From positions 186,001 to 250,000 of the forward strand of contig JAHJHR010000012.1 in the NCBI GenBank assembly GCA_018823745.1: a stretch of 64,000 nucleotides of DNA, read 5' to 3'. The first letter of the stretch is position 1; the number at the start of each line of letters is the position of its first letter. The DNA is from Alphaproteobacteria bacterium. GTDB taxonomy: Bacteria; Pseudomonadota; Alphaproteobacteria; Oceanibaculales; Oceanibaculaceae. Positions 9,353-18,731 of this stretch are shown in pieces. A program made the position numbers and the translations under genes. The notes beneath the pieces were generated by a model. The model was not told the origin of the DNA. It ran no database searches and saw only the letters and a program-made list of their open reading frames with translations.

Positions 9353-10354
9353 ATGACAGCCGATTCGGCCCATGACGACCGCAAGCCGGTGCTGACAGCA
9401 CCCTGGATTGCCGCCTATGCGCTGCTGGTGCTGGCAATTCTGGGCCTGGCGCTCTGGCTGTGGCTGCGCCAGCCGGCGGTGGAATATCGCGATGTGCCGG
9501 GCCCGGTGAACCAGGTCGAGCTGGACCGCCTCGCCACCTTGCAGGCGGAAGCCGAAAGGCTTCAGGCCGAGATCGCCGCCGATGAGTGCCCGCCGGGCAC
9601 GGTGAAGCAGGGTGCGGCCCTTCCGGACACTACCGCCCCTGTCTCCGCCGACGCCACCCCGCCTGCAAGCCCTTCGCCTGCGGGCCCGCTCTCGACGAGC
9701 GCGCTGCGCGAGCGGTTGCGGGCGGCGACCGCCATGGTGCTGGCCGGCGACAGTGCCGGCACCGGCTTCTTCATCGCGCCCGACCTGCTGATGACCAACC
9801 GTCATGTCGCTGAGGAGGCGACCAATGGCGAGGTCGCCGTCACCTCGCGCGCCATCGGCCGGGTGGTGAAGGGCCAGGTCATCGCCCTGTCGCAGAAGCA
9901 GGACGACCGCGCCATCGATTATGCGCTGATCCGGGTGCCGGACGCCAAGCCGACACAGGTGCTGGGCCTGACCAGCCAGTATGACGCCTTGCAGCCGGTG
10001 GTGGCAGCGGGATATCCCGGTTTCCTGACCATGGCCGATGACAGCATGTGGCGGCTGCTGGCCGGCGACCTGACCGCCGCCCCGGCGCTGGTGCTGAATA
10101 AGGGCTCGATCCAGGCGGTGCAGACCCTGCCGACCGGCGACGAGGTGCTGGTGCACTCCACCGATATTTCCCAGGGCAATAGCGGCGGCCCGCTGGTCGA
10201 TGCCTGCGGCCGGGTGGTCGGCATCAACAGCTTCATCCGTATCGACGCCGAAAACGCTGGTCGTGCCAGTTATGCGCTTTCCGCACGCGGCATTGCCGCT
10301 TTCATCAGCGGGCTTGGCCAGAGGCTGGCGCTCGATACGGCGGAATGCGGCTAA
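9353..10354 (+). CDS. membrane-anchored trypsin-like serine protease
   Basis: With the ATG at 9353 the protein has 333 residues. It has an N-terminal membrane anchor (~17-38), a coiled-coil-like stretch (52-76), a Pro/Ala/Ser-rich linker, and an S1/DegP-type protease domain from ~115. The triad is complete: His151 in TNRHV, Asp189 in IDYALI and Ser277 in QGNSGGP. No PDZ domain follows, unlike DegP. The frame is open back to 9179, but that region overlaps the divergent gene, so the start is a choice; an ATG at 9335 is also possible. Divergence from the srf-like operon over fewer than 200 bases suggests shared control and a periplasmic role alongside the VWA and SrfA domains. Confidence 0.8.
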   Translation: MTADSAHDDRKPVLTAPWIAAYALLVLAILGLALWLWLRQPAVEYRDVPGPVNQVELDRLATLQAEAERLQAEIAADECPPGTVKQGAALPDTTAPVSADATPPASPSPAGPLSTSALRERLRAATAMVLAGDSAGTGFFIAPDLLMTNRHVAEEATNGEVAVTSRAIGRVVKGQVIALSQKQDDRAIDYALIRVPDAKPTQVLGLTSQYDALQPVVAAGYPGFLTMADDSMWRLLAGDLTAAPALVLNKGSIQAVQTLPTGDEVLVHSTDISQGNSGGPLVDACGRVVGINSFIRIDAENAGRASYALSARGIAAFISGLGQRLALDTAECG

Positions 10355-10407
10355 AGACGACACTCTGATCCAGAGCGTTCGCAGTTTTATTCTGAATGGT
10401 GGGAAAT

Positions 10408-10484
10408 TGGTGCACCCGACAGGATTCGAACCTGTGACCCCTGCCTTCGGAGGGCAGTACTCTATCCAGCTGAGCTACGGGTGC
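10408..10484 (-). tRNA. tRNA-Arg (anticodon CCG)
   Basis: The minus strand folds as a full cloverleaf. The acceptor arm is GCACCCG/CGGGTGC, the D arm contains GCTCAGCTGGATAGAG, the anticodon stem-loop is CTGCCCTCCGAAGGCAG with CCG at positions 34-36, and the T arm has GGTTCGAATCC. The 3' CCA is encoded. It reads codon CGG. No integrase or repeated 3' end is seen near it. Confidence 0.95.
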
Positions 10485-10583
10485 ATTAGTGGCCGGGCCG
10501 GTCTGTTGTGACGGGCCGGTGCGTAGCGAGGCGCACCTTAGGCGAAAGCCGGGCCGGTTGCAAACAGCTTAGTGCGGTGCCTT

Positions 10584-11756
10584 TCAGCTTCCGGCAGCGG
10601 CGGAAAGCGCATCGAACGGGCCGGGGCCGCACAGAGCGCGGGGCCAGCCATCCGGGATATCGGCTGCCGAGGCAAAATCGGCGCGCGGATCGGCGAGCCA
10701 GGCACTGATATCGCGCTGCACGAGCGGGCCGTGCAGGTCGCGCAGCATCATGTGCCAGCCCTCGGGATAAACCGCGATCCGGCGGGTTTGCGCCTCATCG
10801 AGCGGCAGCCGGCGCAGCATGCGACAGACCGGTGCGGACGGGACGATCTCGTCACGCGCGCCATACAGGATCAGGGCGGGGATGTGCAGCCGGGCGGCAC
10901 TTTCCAGCCCGTCATCCATCAGATTGACCAGCCCCCAGATCGCCTCCAGCCGGGTTTCCTTGATCACCCGTGGGTCGCGGCCCAACTGGCGCAGCATGTC
11001 GAGATTATCCGAGGCAAGCTTGCCCAGGCCGCGCCCGGTCACCGTCATCCAGGGCAGGGTATGGGCACCGATCCACAGCGCCGCCGTCTGGTAGAACGGC
11101 ATGGTGCTGCGGCCCCAGACCGCCGGGGCTGCCAGCACCACCCGGTCGGCGCGCGGTGGGTTCGCCCCGCCCATCGCCGCCAGCGTCACAGCGCCGCCCA
11201 TGGAATGGCCCAGAATGGTGACCGGCAGGCCGGGATGCCGGCCCCGGACCAGTTCCACCATCTCGGCCAGATCGGCCGTCAGACGCTCTGTCCCGGCCCA
11301 GCGGCCGCGAAACGGCGAATCACCGAAGCCGCGCTGGTCATAGGCATAGACCACCTGCCCCTGCGCCGCCAGCGCCGGGCCGGACAGGCGATAGGCACCG
11401 CGATAATCATTGAAGCCATGCAGGGCGACGATGACCCCGCGCGGCTCGCGATGCAGCGGGCGATAGGCATCATAGGGCAAAGCGAGGCCGTCCGGCATCA
11501 GCGCCTGGCCGTGCTCGCCCTCGACATCGAGCGCCCGCAGCACGGCGGGATCGGCAACCACGCCGCGCCCCATTGTCCCCCCGGCAGTTTCCGCCTTAAG
11601 AGGTGTGAGCGCCGGCTGCGAGGGCACGCCGCCCAGCGGCGCCAGGCTGGGCACGCAGGCCACCGCCGCCATCGCCAGCAGGCCCATCGCGATCACCAGG
11701 CGAAACGGCAGGCGCAAGGGTCCGGGTATCCCTAGATCGCTGACCGGAAAGCGCAT
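10584..11756 (-). CDS. lipoprotein alpha/beta hydrolase (lysophospholipase/monoacylglycerol-lipase type)
   Basis: A 390-residue protein with a signal sequence ending in a lipobox-like AAVAC (Cys34), so it is probably an envelope lipoprotein. The nucleophile elbow GHSMGG is at 183-188. An oxyanion HG motif (ALHGFNDYRG) occurs at ~111, an acid in GARDEIVP and a histidine in EGWHMML. The overall pattern is that of PldB-like lysophospholipases (hydrolase_4 family). It lies downstream of the orphan ABC ATPase in the same direction with a 31-base gap and may be co-transcribed. Substrate is unknown. Confidence 0.75.
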   Translation of the reverse strand: MRFPVSDLGIPGPLRLPFRLVIAMGLLAMAAVACVPSLAPLGGVPSQPALTPLKAETAGGTMGRGVVADPAVLRALDVEGEHGQALMPDGLALPYDAYRPLHREPRGVIVALHGFNDYRGAYRLSGPALAAQGQVVYAYDQRGFGDSPFRGRWAGTERLTADLAEMVELVRGRHPGLPVTILGHSMGGAVTLAAMGGANPPRADRVVLAAPAVWGRSTMPFYQTAALWIGAHTLPWMTVTGRGLGKLASDNLDMLRQLGRDPRVIKETRLEAIWGLVNLMDDGLESAARLHIPALILYGARDEIVPSAPVCRMLRRLPLDEAQTRRIAVYPEGWHMMLRDLHGPLVQRDISAWLADPRADFASAADIPDGWPRALCGPGPFDALSAAAGS

Positions 11757-11787
11757 CGGCCCGCCAATTCCCAGCGCCGCACGCCGG

Positions 11788-12786
11788 TCACGCCGCCGCT
11801 GCCGGCGCTACGTCGTGCCGCGCAGCGCGGGTGAGCTGCAGGAAGATATCCTCCAGATCGGTTTCCTCGGTCGACAGATCGGTGATGGCCAGACGGCTGG
11901 CCGTCACCGCATCGAGAATATCGGCGATGCGCACATGGCTCGGCCGGTACTGGATGACCAGTTGGCGGCCGCCCTGGCGCAGTTCCGGCTGGAAGGACTG
12001 CAAGGCCGCCGGCACCGCGTCGAGCGGACGCTCGACGGTCAGGATCAGCGTCTTGCCGTCGATCCGGCGCAGCAGCGTGTCCTTGTCCTCGCAGGCGACG
12101 AGTCGGCCCTGATTGATGATCGCGATGCGGTCGCACAACGCCTCGGCCTCTTCCAGGTAATGGGTGGTGATGACGATGGTCACCCCCTCGTCATTCAGCC
12201 GCTTCACCTCGGCCCAGAGCTGCTGGCGCAGTTCGATATCGACGCCGGCGGTCGGCTCGTCCAGCACCAGCACCGGCGGGTTGTGCACCATGGCCTTGCC
12301 GACCAGCAGCCGGCGCCGCATGCCGCCGGACAGGCTGCGGGCATAGGAATCGGCCTTGTCGCTCAAGCCGATGCGGGCCAGGATTTCATCGGTCCGGCGC
12401 TCGGATGCCGGCACGCCATACATGCCGGCCTGCAGCTCCAGCGCCTCGCGCGGCGTGAAGAAGGCATCCAGGTTCAGCTCCTGCGGCACGATGCCGATGG
12501 CCGAGGCGGCCTGGCGTGGATGCTGCTCGATATCGATCCCCCAGATGCGCGCCGTGCCGCTGGTCTTGCGCACCAGCCCGGCCAGAATGTTGATCAGGGT
12601 CGACTTGCCCGCCCCGTTCGGTCCCAGCAGGGCAAACAGGCTGCCGCGCGGAATCGCCAGATCGACGCCGTCGAGCGCCAGGGTCTCGCCGGAGCGGCCG
12701 CGATAGCGCTTGGTCAGTCCGGAAATCTCGATGGCGTTGTCCGGCAGGCCGTCTTGCAGGGGGCCGGTCTGAAAAGGGGCAGTCAT
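11788..12786 (-). CDS. ABC-2 type exporter ATP-binding protein (CcmA/DrrA-like), no permease nearby
   Basis: The ATG at 12786 follows a GGAAG box and gives 332 residues. A TTG at 12834 is less likely. The ATPase motifs are complete: Walker A GPNGAGKST, signature LSGGMRRR, Walker B VLVLDEPTAGVD and an H-loop in VITTHYLEEAEAL. The C-terminal ~90-residue extension ending in ETDLEDIFLQLTRA is typical of DrrA/NodI-type subunits, which pair with an ABC-2 permease. No permease gene is adjacent, so it is either orphaned or its partner is elsewhere. Confidence 0.85.
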   Translation of the reverse strand: MTAPFQTGPLQDGLPDNAIEISGLTKRYRGRSGETLALDGVDLAIPRGSLFALLGPNGAGKSTLINILAGLVRKTSGTARIWGIDIEQHPRQAASAIGIVPQELNLDAFFTPREALELQAGMYGVPASERRTDEILARIGLSDKADSYARSLSGGMRRRLLVGKAMVHNPPVLVLDEPTAGVDIELRQQLWAEVKRLNDEGVTIVITTHYLEEAEALCDRIAIINQGRLVACEDKDTLLRRIDGKTLILTVERPLDAVPAALQSFQPELRQGGRQLVIQYRPSHVRIADILDAVTASRLAITDLSTEETDLEDIFLQLTRAARHDVAPAAAA

Positions 12787-12923
12787 GGTGTCTTCCGATC
12801 TCATATGCGAAGCTGGTTGATCGCGCGGCGACAATGGGTATCATCCGCCGAAATTCGGGGCAATCTTATGGGGCGTTTGTGGCAATACGCTGCACATCGC
12901 CCAAATTCACGCGGGGAAACAGC

Positions 12924-13115
12924 ATGGCCACGATCAGCGAACCGGTGGAAACCATCGAAGTGACCGAGCAGCGGGTCGCCTGCGACGGCGGCGGCGGGGC
13001 GCTGGGTCATCCGCGGGTTTTCCTCAATCTCGGCGATGAAGGGCGGATCGACTGCCCCTATTGCGGCCGCCGTTTCACCTTGAAGCCCGGCGCCCAGCAG
13101 CACGCCGGCCACTGA
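12924..13115 (+). CDS. CHCC-type zinc-finger protein (zf-CHCC, NDUFS6-like)
   Basis: A 63-residue protein from an ATG preceded by GGGGAA. The zinc ligands are spaced as in the zf-CHCC family: Cys in RVACDGG, His in ALGHPRVFL, then CPYC near the C-terminus followed by RRFTL. This family is widespread in alphaproteobacteria and related to the mitochondrial complex I subunit NDUFS6; bacterial function is not established. The frame is open further upstream, to 12834, but that part overlaps the promoter region of the divergent ABC gene. Confidence 0.8.
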   Translation: MATISEPVETIEVTEQRVACDGGGGALGHPRVFLNLGDEGRIDCPYCGRRFTLKPGAQQHAGH

Positions 13116-13134
13116 GGCCTTTTTACCGGTCGGG

Positions 13135-13314
13135 CTACAGCCCGGCCATGCCGCATATGGCAATCCAGACCTGCTGCATCAGCGCGCTTTCCGCCGCATA
13201 GGGCAGCGCGAAAACGCCGATCACCGCGAAACCCAGCAGCACGGCGATCTGCACCAGCGCCTCGGTAGAGATGCGCGGGCGGCGGGATTCCGGTTCGGGC
13301 GACTCGATATCCAT
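13135..13314 (-). CDS. 59-residue single-pass membrane protein
   Basis: The ATG at 13314 opens a 59-codon frame beginning MDIESPEPESRRPR. A charged, proline-containing N-terminus is followed by a hydrophobic stretch (ALVQIAVLLGFAVIGVFALP), then ESALMQQVWIAICGMAGL. The R-rich start suggests N-in topology. The ribosome-binding site is weak. It lies between the zinc-finger gene (convergent) and the DUF3253 gene (same strand, 24 bases away). No family is recognised. Confidence 0.5.
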   Translation of the reverse strand: MDIESPEPESRRPRISTEALVQIAVLLGFAVIGVFALPYAAESALMQQVWIAICGMAGL

Positions 13315-13337
13315 GGCGCTTAGTGTAGCACGCTGGC

Positions 13338-13664
13338 CTATTCTTCTTCCACCGGCGCGCTAGCGGCACCTTCCTGCACCAGACGCAGGCGCACGACACC
13401 GCGCACCTCGTCGGGATCGACCGGCTTGCCCTTGCGCAGAATCTCGATGCGGCCCTCGCGCACCAGTTCGATGGCGGCATGGCGGGTCATGCCCATCAGC
13501 CGGTTCCAGTCTTCCGGCCGCACGGCGCGGGCCGCCTCGGCGGGAGAGATCGACTTGCCCGGCCCACGCTCCGCCGTCAGGGTGAGGATCGCGTCCTTCA
13601 GCTGCGCGCGCAGATCCCTGCCGTCTTTCGGGCCACCCTTGGGGCCGTCCTTCTTGTCGTCCAT
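13338..13664 (-). CDS. DUF3253 domain protein
   Basis: About 108 residues from the ATG at 13664, which has an AAGG box five bases upstream; an ATG at 13703 would add 13 residues. A lysine/glycine-rich N-terminus (MDDKKDGPKGG) precedes a small winged-helix-like domain with the family's characteristic ERGPGKSISPAEAARA, DWNRLM, EGRIEILRKGKPVDP and VRLR. DUF3253 proteins are short alphaproteobacterial and actinobacterial proteins without assigned function; the fold suggests nucleic-acid binding (inference). Confidence 0.7.
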   Translation of the reverse strand: MDDKKDGPKGGPKDGRDLRAQLKDAILTLTAERGPGKSISPAEAARAVRPEDWNRLMGMTRHAAIELVREGRIEILRKGKPVDPDEVRGVVRLRLVQEGAASAPVEEE

Positions 13665-13738
13665 ATCGCCTTTTCCTTCTGCGGGCGGCGCCTGCAACTG
13701 CATCGCGGCCTGCCTCTGTTTACAGTATAGTGCGCCGC

Positions 13739-14431
13739 ATGACCGGATCGATTGAAACGCTTCTCGCCGCCGCCCTCTGCTTCATCGGCAGCCATTTCCT
13801 GCTGTCGAGCCGGCTGGTCCGGCCGCATGTCGTGGGGTGGCTGGGCGAACGCGGCTTTCTTGGCATGTATTCGGGCATCTCGACCATCTTTTTCGTCTGG
13901 CTGATCTTCGCCTATATCCATGCGCCCTATGTCGAGATCTGGCCGATGGCCGGCTGGATGCGCCATGTGCCCTTCGCCGTGATGCCTTTTGCCGTGCTGC
14001 TGGTGGTCTGCGGCTACATGACACCAAACCCGACCGCCGTGGGTGGCGAGCGCGCCTTCGAGGCACCGGACCCGACGCCCGGCATCTTCCGCATCACCCG
14101 CCATCCGGTGATGTGGGGCATCGGCCTGTGGGCGCTGGTGCATCTGCTGGCGAATGGCGATCAGGCCAGCATCATCCTGTTTGGCGGCCTCGCCATCCTG
14201 GCCTTTGGCGGCATGCTGGCGATCGATGCCAAGCGGGCGGAACGGCTGGGCGCGCAATGGGGGCCGGTGGCAATCTCAACCTCGCTGGTGCCGTTCCTGG
14301 CGATCATCGAGGGGCGCACAAGCTTCGACTGGCCCGGCATTGGCTGGCGCAAGCTGGGCGTAACAGTGATTGTGGTGCTGCTGCTGATCCTGGGCCACCC
14401 CTATTTTGCTGGCGTGCCCCTGACGCGCTGA
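13739..14431 (+). CDS. NnrU family membrane protein
   Basis: A 230-residue polytopic membrane protein with about five or six hydrophobic segments. It contains the NnrU/isoprenylcysteine-methyltransferase-like motif RITRHPVMWGIGLWALVHL. NnrU was linked to nitric oxide and nitrite reductase expression in denitrifiers, but homologues such as this one occur without denitrification genes. The ATG at 13739 is preferred to an in-frame GTG at 13730. It is convergent with argG across a strong terminator. Confidence 0.8.
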   Translation: MTGSIETLLAAALCFIGSHFLLSSRLVRPHVVGWLGERGFLGMYSGISTIFFVWLIFAYIHAPYVEIWPMAGWMRHVPFAVMPFAVLLVVCGYMTPNPTAVGGERAFEAPDPTPGIFRITRHPVMWGIGLWALVHLLANGDQASIILFGGLAILAFGGMLAIDAKRAERLGAQWGPVAISTSLVPFLAIIEGRTSFDWPGIGWRKLGVTVIVVLLLILGHPYFAGVPLTR

Positions 14432-14434
14432 ATA

Positions 14435-14462
14435 AAAACGCCGCCCCGAAGGGCGGCGTTTT
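14435..14462. terminator. bidirectional rho-independent terminator between NnrU gene and argG
   Basis: A 12-base-pair stem AAAACGCCGCCC / GGGCGGCGTTTT with a CGAA tetraloop. T-runs occur on both strands, so it can end both convergent transcripts. Confidence 0.9.
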
Positions 14463-14480
14463 CACAGAATGTCGCCTGGG

Positions 14481-15692
<1,212 letters not shown>

Positions 15693-15820
15693 GGAAAACA
15701 CGCCTTCTGACGAAGATTAGGGAATTTTGGAAAGCGCCGGAGTATAGGCAAAAGCCGGACACCGGCAAGAGGGGTGCGGCATCATAATGCAGTTTGCAGC
15801 CCCTCTCCTTGTCTTGCCCG

Positions 15821-15849
15821 TTGACAAGCTGTCCCCGCCCCCCGAACAT
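15821..15849 (+). promoter_or_regulatory. possible promoter of the first Liv operon
   Basis: TTGACA at 15821-15826 is a perfect -35 element, but the best -10 at 17 bases spacing (GAACAT) is poor. An AT-rich stretch follows at 15852-15871. It lies ~80 bases upstream of the binding-protein start. Confidence 0.3.
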
Positions 15850-15908
15850 CGCATTAATTACTAATAAGCGATAAGCCTGAAAATCGGGCATCCTTGAGGG
15901 AGGAAATC

Positions 15909-17204
15909 ATGACGCTGTTTCAACGGCTCTCTGGAGCCTGTGCGGGTGTGTTTGCGGCTGCGTTTCTGCTGGCCGTCCCGGCCCAGGCCGATATCAAGAT
16001 CGGCGTAATCTTCGACTATACCGGCCCGTTCGCCGCCGGTGGGTCACAGGCCGCTGCCATTGGCACCAAATCGGCCATCGACATCATCAATGAACGCGGC
16101 GGGGTCGAGGGTCACAAGATCATCGCCACCTATGCCGACGCACAGTCGAAGTCGGAAGTCGCCATCAATGAGATGACCCGCCTGCTGGAGCAGGAAAAGG
16201 TCGATCTCATCATGGGCGTCTTCTCCAGCGCGCATTGCGTGCCGATGGCCCAGCGCGTCGATCAGCTGCAGCGCTTCATGTGGGCGAATGTCTGCGTCGC
16301 CTCCTCGGTGTTCAAGGACAAGAACCTGAAATACGTCTTCCGCAGCCAGGTGCATTCCGACCAGTTCGGCGAGGCCTCCTGCGTGTTCGCCAATGAAAAC
16401 GCCAAGTCCCGGCTGGGCAAGGAGCCCAAGGATCTGCGCATCGCCATCATCTATGAGGACGGCCCCTATGGCGCCGGCGTCGCCTCCGGCAATGAGGCGA
16501 CCTGCAAGGAGCTGGGCCTGAACATCGTGCTCAAGGAAGGCTATGCCGCCACCTCGCCGGATCTGTCCAGCCTGGTGACCAAGCTGAAGCGCGCCCGGCC
16601 GGATGTCATCCTGCACACCGGCTATAACCCGGACATCACCCTGTTCCTGCGTCAGGCCCGCGAGCTTGGCCTGAAATGGGATGCGCTGATCGGCCATGGT
16701 GCGGGCTATGGCCAGATCGACAAGCTGCGCGAGACCTTCGGCAAAGATGCGGATTTCATCTACAATGTCGATCCGGTGGCCGCCCAGCTGCTCGACCCGA
16801 AGACCCTGGCCGCCGGGCTGGGCGATGTGACGGCCGAGATGGTGAAGCGCTACAAGGCTGAAACCAACGCCCAGGAAGTGCCGCCGCACACCTCGATGGG
16901 CTTCAACCAGACCTGGATTTTCCTGACCGACGTGCTGCCGCGCGCGATCAAGAAGCATGGTGGCTTCAACCCCGAGGCACTGCGCAAGGCGGCGCTGGAA
17001 ACCGATATTCCGGTCGGCGGTACGATCCAGGGCTATGGCGTGAAATTCTTCGGCCCCGGCACGCCGATGGCCGGCCAGAACGAGCGCTCCAGCCCGGTCG
17101 TCATGCAATATGTCGATGGGGCGACGAAGGTGGTGTGGCCGGCGGCGATCAAGACCGTCGATCCGACACTGCCCCTGCCCAAAGGCCACACATACGCGAA
17201 ATAA
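15909..17204 (+). CDS. Liv-type ABC transporter substrate-binding protein (system 1)
   Basis: A 431-residue periplasmic binding protein starting at the ATG with GAGGGAGGAAATC just upstream. The signal peptide ends at AQA (about residue 28), and the mature protein begins DIKIGVIFDYTGPFAAGGSQ, the type I fold of LivJ/LivK-like (peripla_BP_6) proteins. It heads a complete transporter (binding protein, two ATPases, two permeases). The ligand cannot be read off; relatives bind branched-chain amino acids, amides, urea or aromatic acids. The neighbouring downstream creatininase-, hydratase- and transaminase-like genes hint at a catabolic substrate. Confidence 0.88.
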   Translation: MTLFQRLSGACAGVFAAAFLLAVPAQADIKIGVIFDYTGPFAAGGSQAAAIGTKSAIDIINERGGVEGHKIIATYADAQSKSEVAINEMTRLLEQEKVDLIMGVFSSAHCVPMAQRVDQLQRFMWANVCVASSVFKDKNLKYVFRSQVHSDQFGEASCVFANENAKSRLGKEPKDLRIAIIYEDGPYGAGVASGNEATCKELGLNIVLKEGYAATSPDLSSLVTKLKRARPDVILHTGYNPDITLFLRQARELGLKWDALIGHGAGYGQIDKLRETFGKDADFIYNVDPVAAQLLDPKTLAAGLGDVTAEMVKRYKAETNAQEVPPHTSMGFNQTWIFLTDVLPRAIKKHGGFNPEALRKAALETDIPVGGTIQGYGVKFFGPGTPMAGQNERSSPVVMQYVDGATKVVWPAAIKTVDPTLPLPKGHTYAK

Positions 17205-17226
17205 CGGCGCTGGTTCGTTATTTCCC

Positions 17227-18009
17227 ATGCTCAGCGTCACAAACCTGACGAAGCGGTTCGGCGGCTTCACGGCCGTCGACCGCATCTCCTTCGCCCTGGA
17301 GCAGGGCGAAATCCTGGGGCTTATCGGGCCAAATGGCTCGGGTAAAAGCACCACCTTCAACCTGATCGCCGGCACGCTGGCACCATCGGAGGGATCGATC
17401 AGCTTTCTCGGCCAGGATATTGGCGGCCGGCCGCCTATGGCCGCGTGTCATCTGGGGATCGGCCGGACCTTCCAGATACCACGACCGTTCAAGCGGCTGT
17501 CGATCCTGGAGAATATCGCCGTCGCCGCCTATTACGGGCAGAACGGCCAGATCAGCCGGACCCGCGCCTGGGAACAGGCAGAGGAAGCGCTGAACCTGGT
17601 GAATCTGCCGAGCGACCCGAAATCGCCGGTCGACGGGCTGGGGGCTGCCGGGCTGAAGAAGCTGGAGCTGGCCCGGGCGCTGGCGACCCAGCCGAAACTG
17701 CTGCTCGCTGACGAAAGCCTGGGCGGTCTGGACGAGCATGAGATGGAGCAGGCCGCCGACATGCTGAGCCTGATCCGCCGCGAGAAGAACATCACCATCA
17801 TCTGGGTGGAGCACATCATGGGCGTGCTGATGCGCGTGGTCGACCGCGTCATGGTGCTCGACCATGGCGAGAAGATCGCCGAGGGGCTGCCGCGCGAGGT
17901 GGCGCGCGATCCCCGCGTCATCGAGGTCTATCTCGGCAGCGAGGAGATCAAGATCGCCGATGCCCAGGGTGACGCTGGGGGTGATGCCGGGGGTGATGCC
18001 CGTGCTTGA
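17227..18009 (+). CDS. livG: LivG-like ABC ATP-binding protein (system 1)
   Basis: About 260 residues from the ATG at 17227, 22 bases after the binding-protein gene; its ribosome-binding site is weak. Motifs: Walker A GPNGSGKST, GIGRTFQIPRPF (the LivG Q-loop region), Walker B LLLADES and a histidine in IWVEHIMGV. A canonical LSGGQ is replaced by DGLGAAGLKKLELARAL. The C-terminus carries a short Gly/Asp/Ala repeat (GDAGGDAGGDA) coded by a repeated GGGGGTGATGCC, which overlaps the start of the next gene. Confidence 0.87.
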   Translation: MLSVTNLTKRFGGFTAVDRISFALEQGEILGLIGPNGSGKSTTFNLIAGTLAPSEGSISFLGQDIGGRPPMAACHLGIGRTFQIPRPFKRLSILENIAVAAYYGQNGQISRTRAWEQAEEALNLVNLPSDPKSPVDGLGAAGLKKLELARALATQPKLLLADESLGGLDEHEMEQAADMLSLIRREKNITIIWVEHIMGVLMRVVDRVMVLDHGEKIAEGLPREVARDPRVIEVYLGSEEIKIADAQGDAGGDAGGDARA

Positions 18010-18706
18010 GCTGCAGAACGTTACGGCAGGCTATGGCAGTTTCCAGGCGCTGTTCGATGTCAGCCTGAAGGTCGAGGCCGGCGAGGCGGTTGCCGTGATC
18101 GGGCCGAACGGGGCGGGCAAGACCACGCTGCTGCGCGTCATCTCGAAGCTGATCGATGTGACCAAGGGCGATCTAACGATGGAGGGCACATCGCTGCGCG
18201 ATGTTGCCCCCTACAAGGTGATCGATATGGGCATCGCCCATGTGCCCGAACACCGCCGCCTTTTCCCGCGCCTGACAGTCGAGGAAAACCTGCGCATGGG
18301 GGCTTTCATCCCCTCCGCGCGGGCGCATTTCCAGGAGCGGCTGGATTTCGTCTATTCGCTGTTCCCGCGGATGAAGGAACGCCGCGACCAGCTGGCCGGC
18401 ACCATGTCCGGCGGCGAGCAGCAGATGTGCGCCATTGGCCGCGGGCTGATGAGCGGGCCGAAGCTGCTGCTGCTTGACGAGCCGTCCGCCGGCCTGGCCC
18501 CGGTCATCGTGCAGCAGGTCTTCGAGCTGGTGCACCGCATCCGGCAGGAGGGCTTCACCGTGCTGATCGTCGAACAGAACATCCAGCAGGTGCTGAAGGT
18601 CGTGGACCGCGCCTATCTGCTGGAGGTCGGCCGCATCAAGCTGTCCGGCCCCGCCGCCACCCTGCTCGCCAGCGACGAGCTTCGCAAAGCCTATATCGGC
18701 CTCTAG
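17996..18706 (+). CDS. livF: LivF-like ABC ATP-binding protein (system 1)
   Basis: About 236 residues from the ATG at 17996 (another ATG at 17984), overlapping the end of livG by 14 bases. Motifs: Walker A GPNGAGKTT, VPEHRRLFPRLTVEENL (LivF hallmark), signature MSGGEQQMCAIGRGL, Walker B LLLLDEPSAGLAP. It is the second ATPase of the transporter. Confidence 0.93.
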   Translation: MPVLELQNVTAGYGSFQALFDVSLKVEAGEAVAVIGPNGAGKTTLLRVISKLIDVTKGDLTMEGTSLRDVAPYKVIDMGIAHVPEHRRLFPRLTVEENLRMGAFIPSARAHFQERLDFVYSLFPRMKERRDQLAGTMSGGEQQMCAIGRGLMSGPKLLLLDEPSAGLAPVIVQQVFELVHRIRQEGFTVLIVEQNIQQVLKVVDRAYLLEVGRIKLSGPAATLLASDELRKAYIGL

Positions 18707-18731
18707 AAGGCCTCAGGAAGGAACGACCCGG

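Noticed and set aside
10408-10484. tRNA-Arg as an integration site of a mobile element
   Set aside because: No integrase, no repeated 3' tRNA end and no change in gene character on either side.
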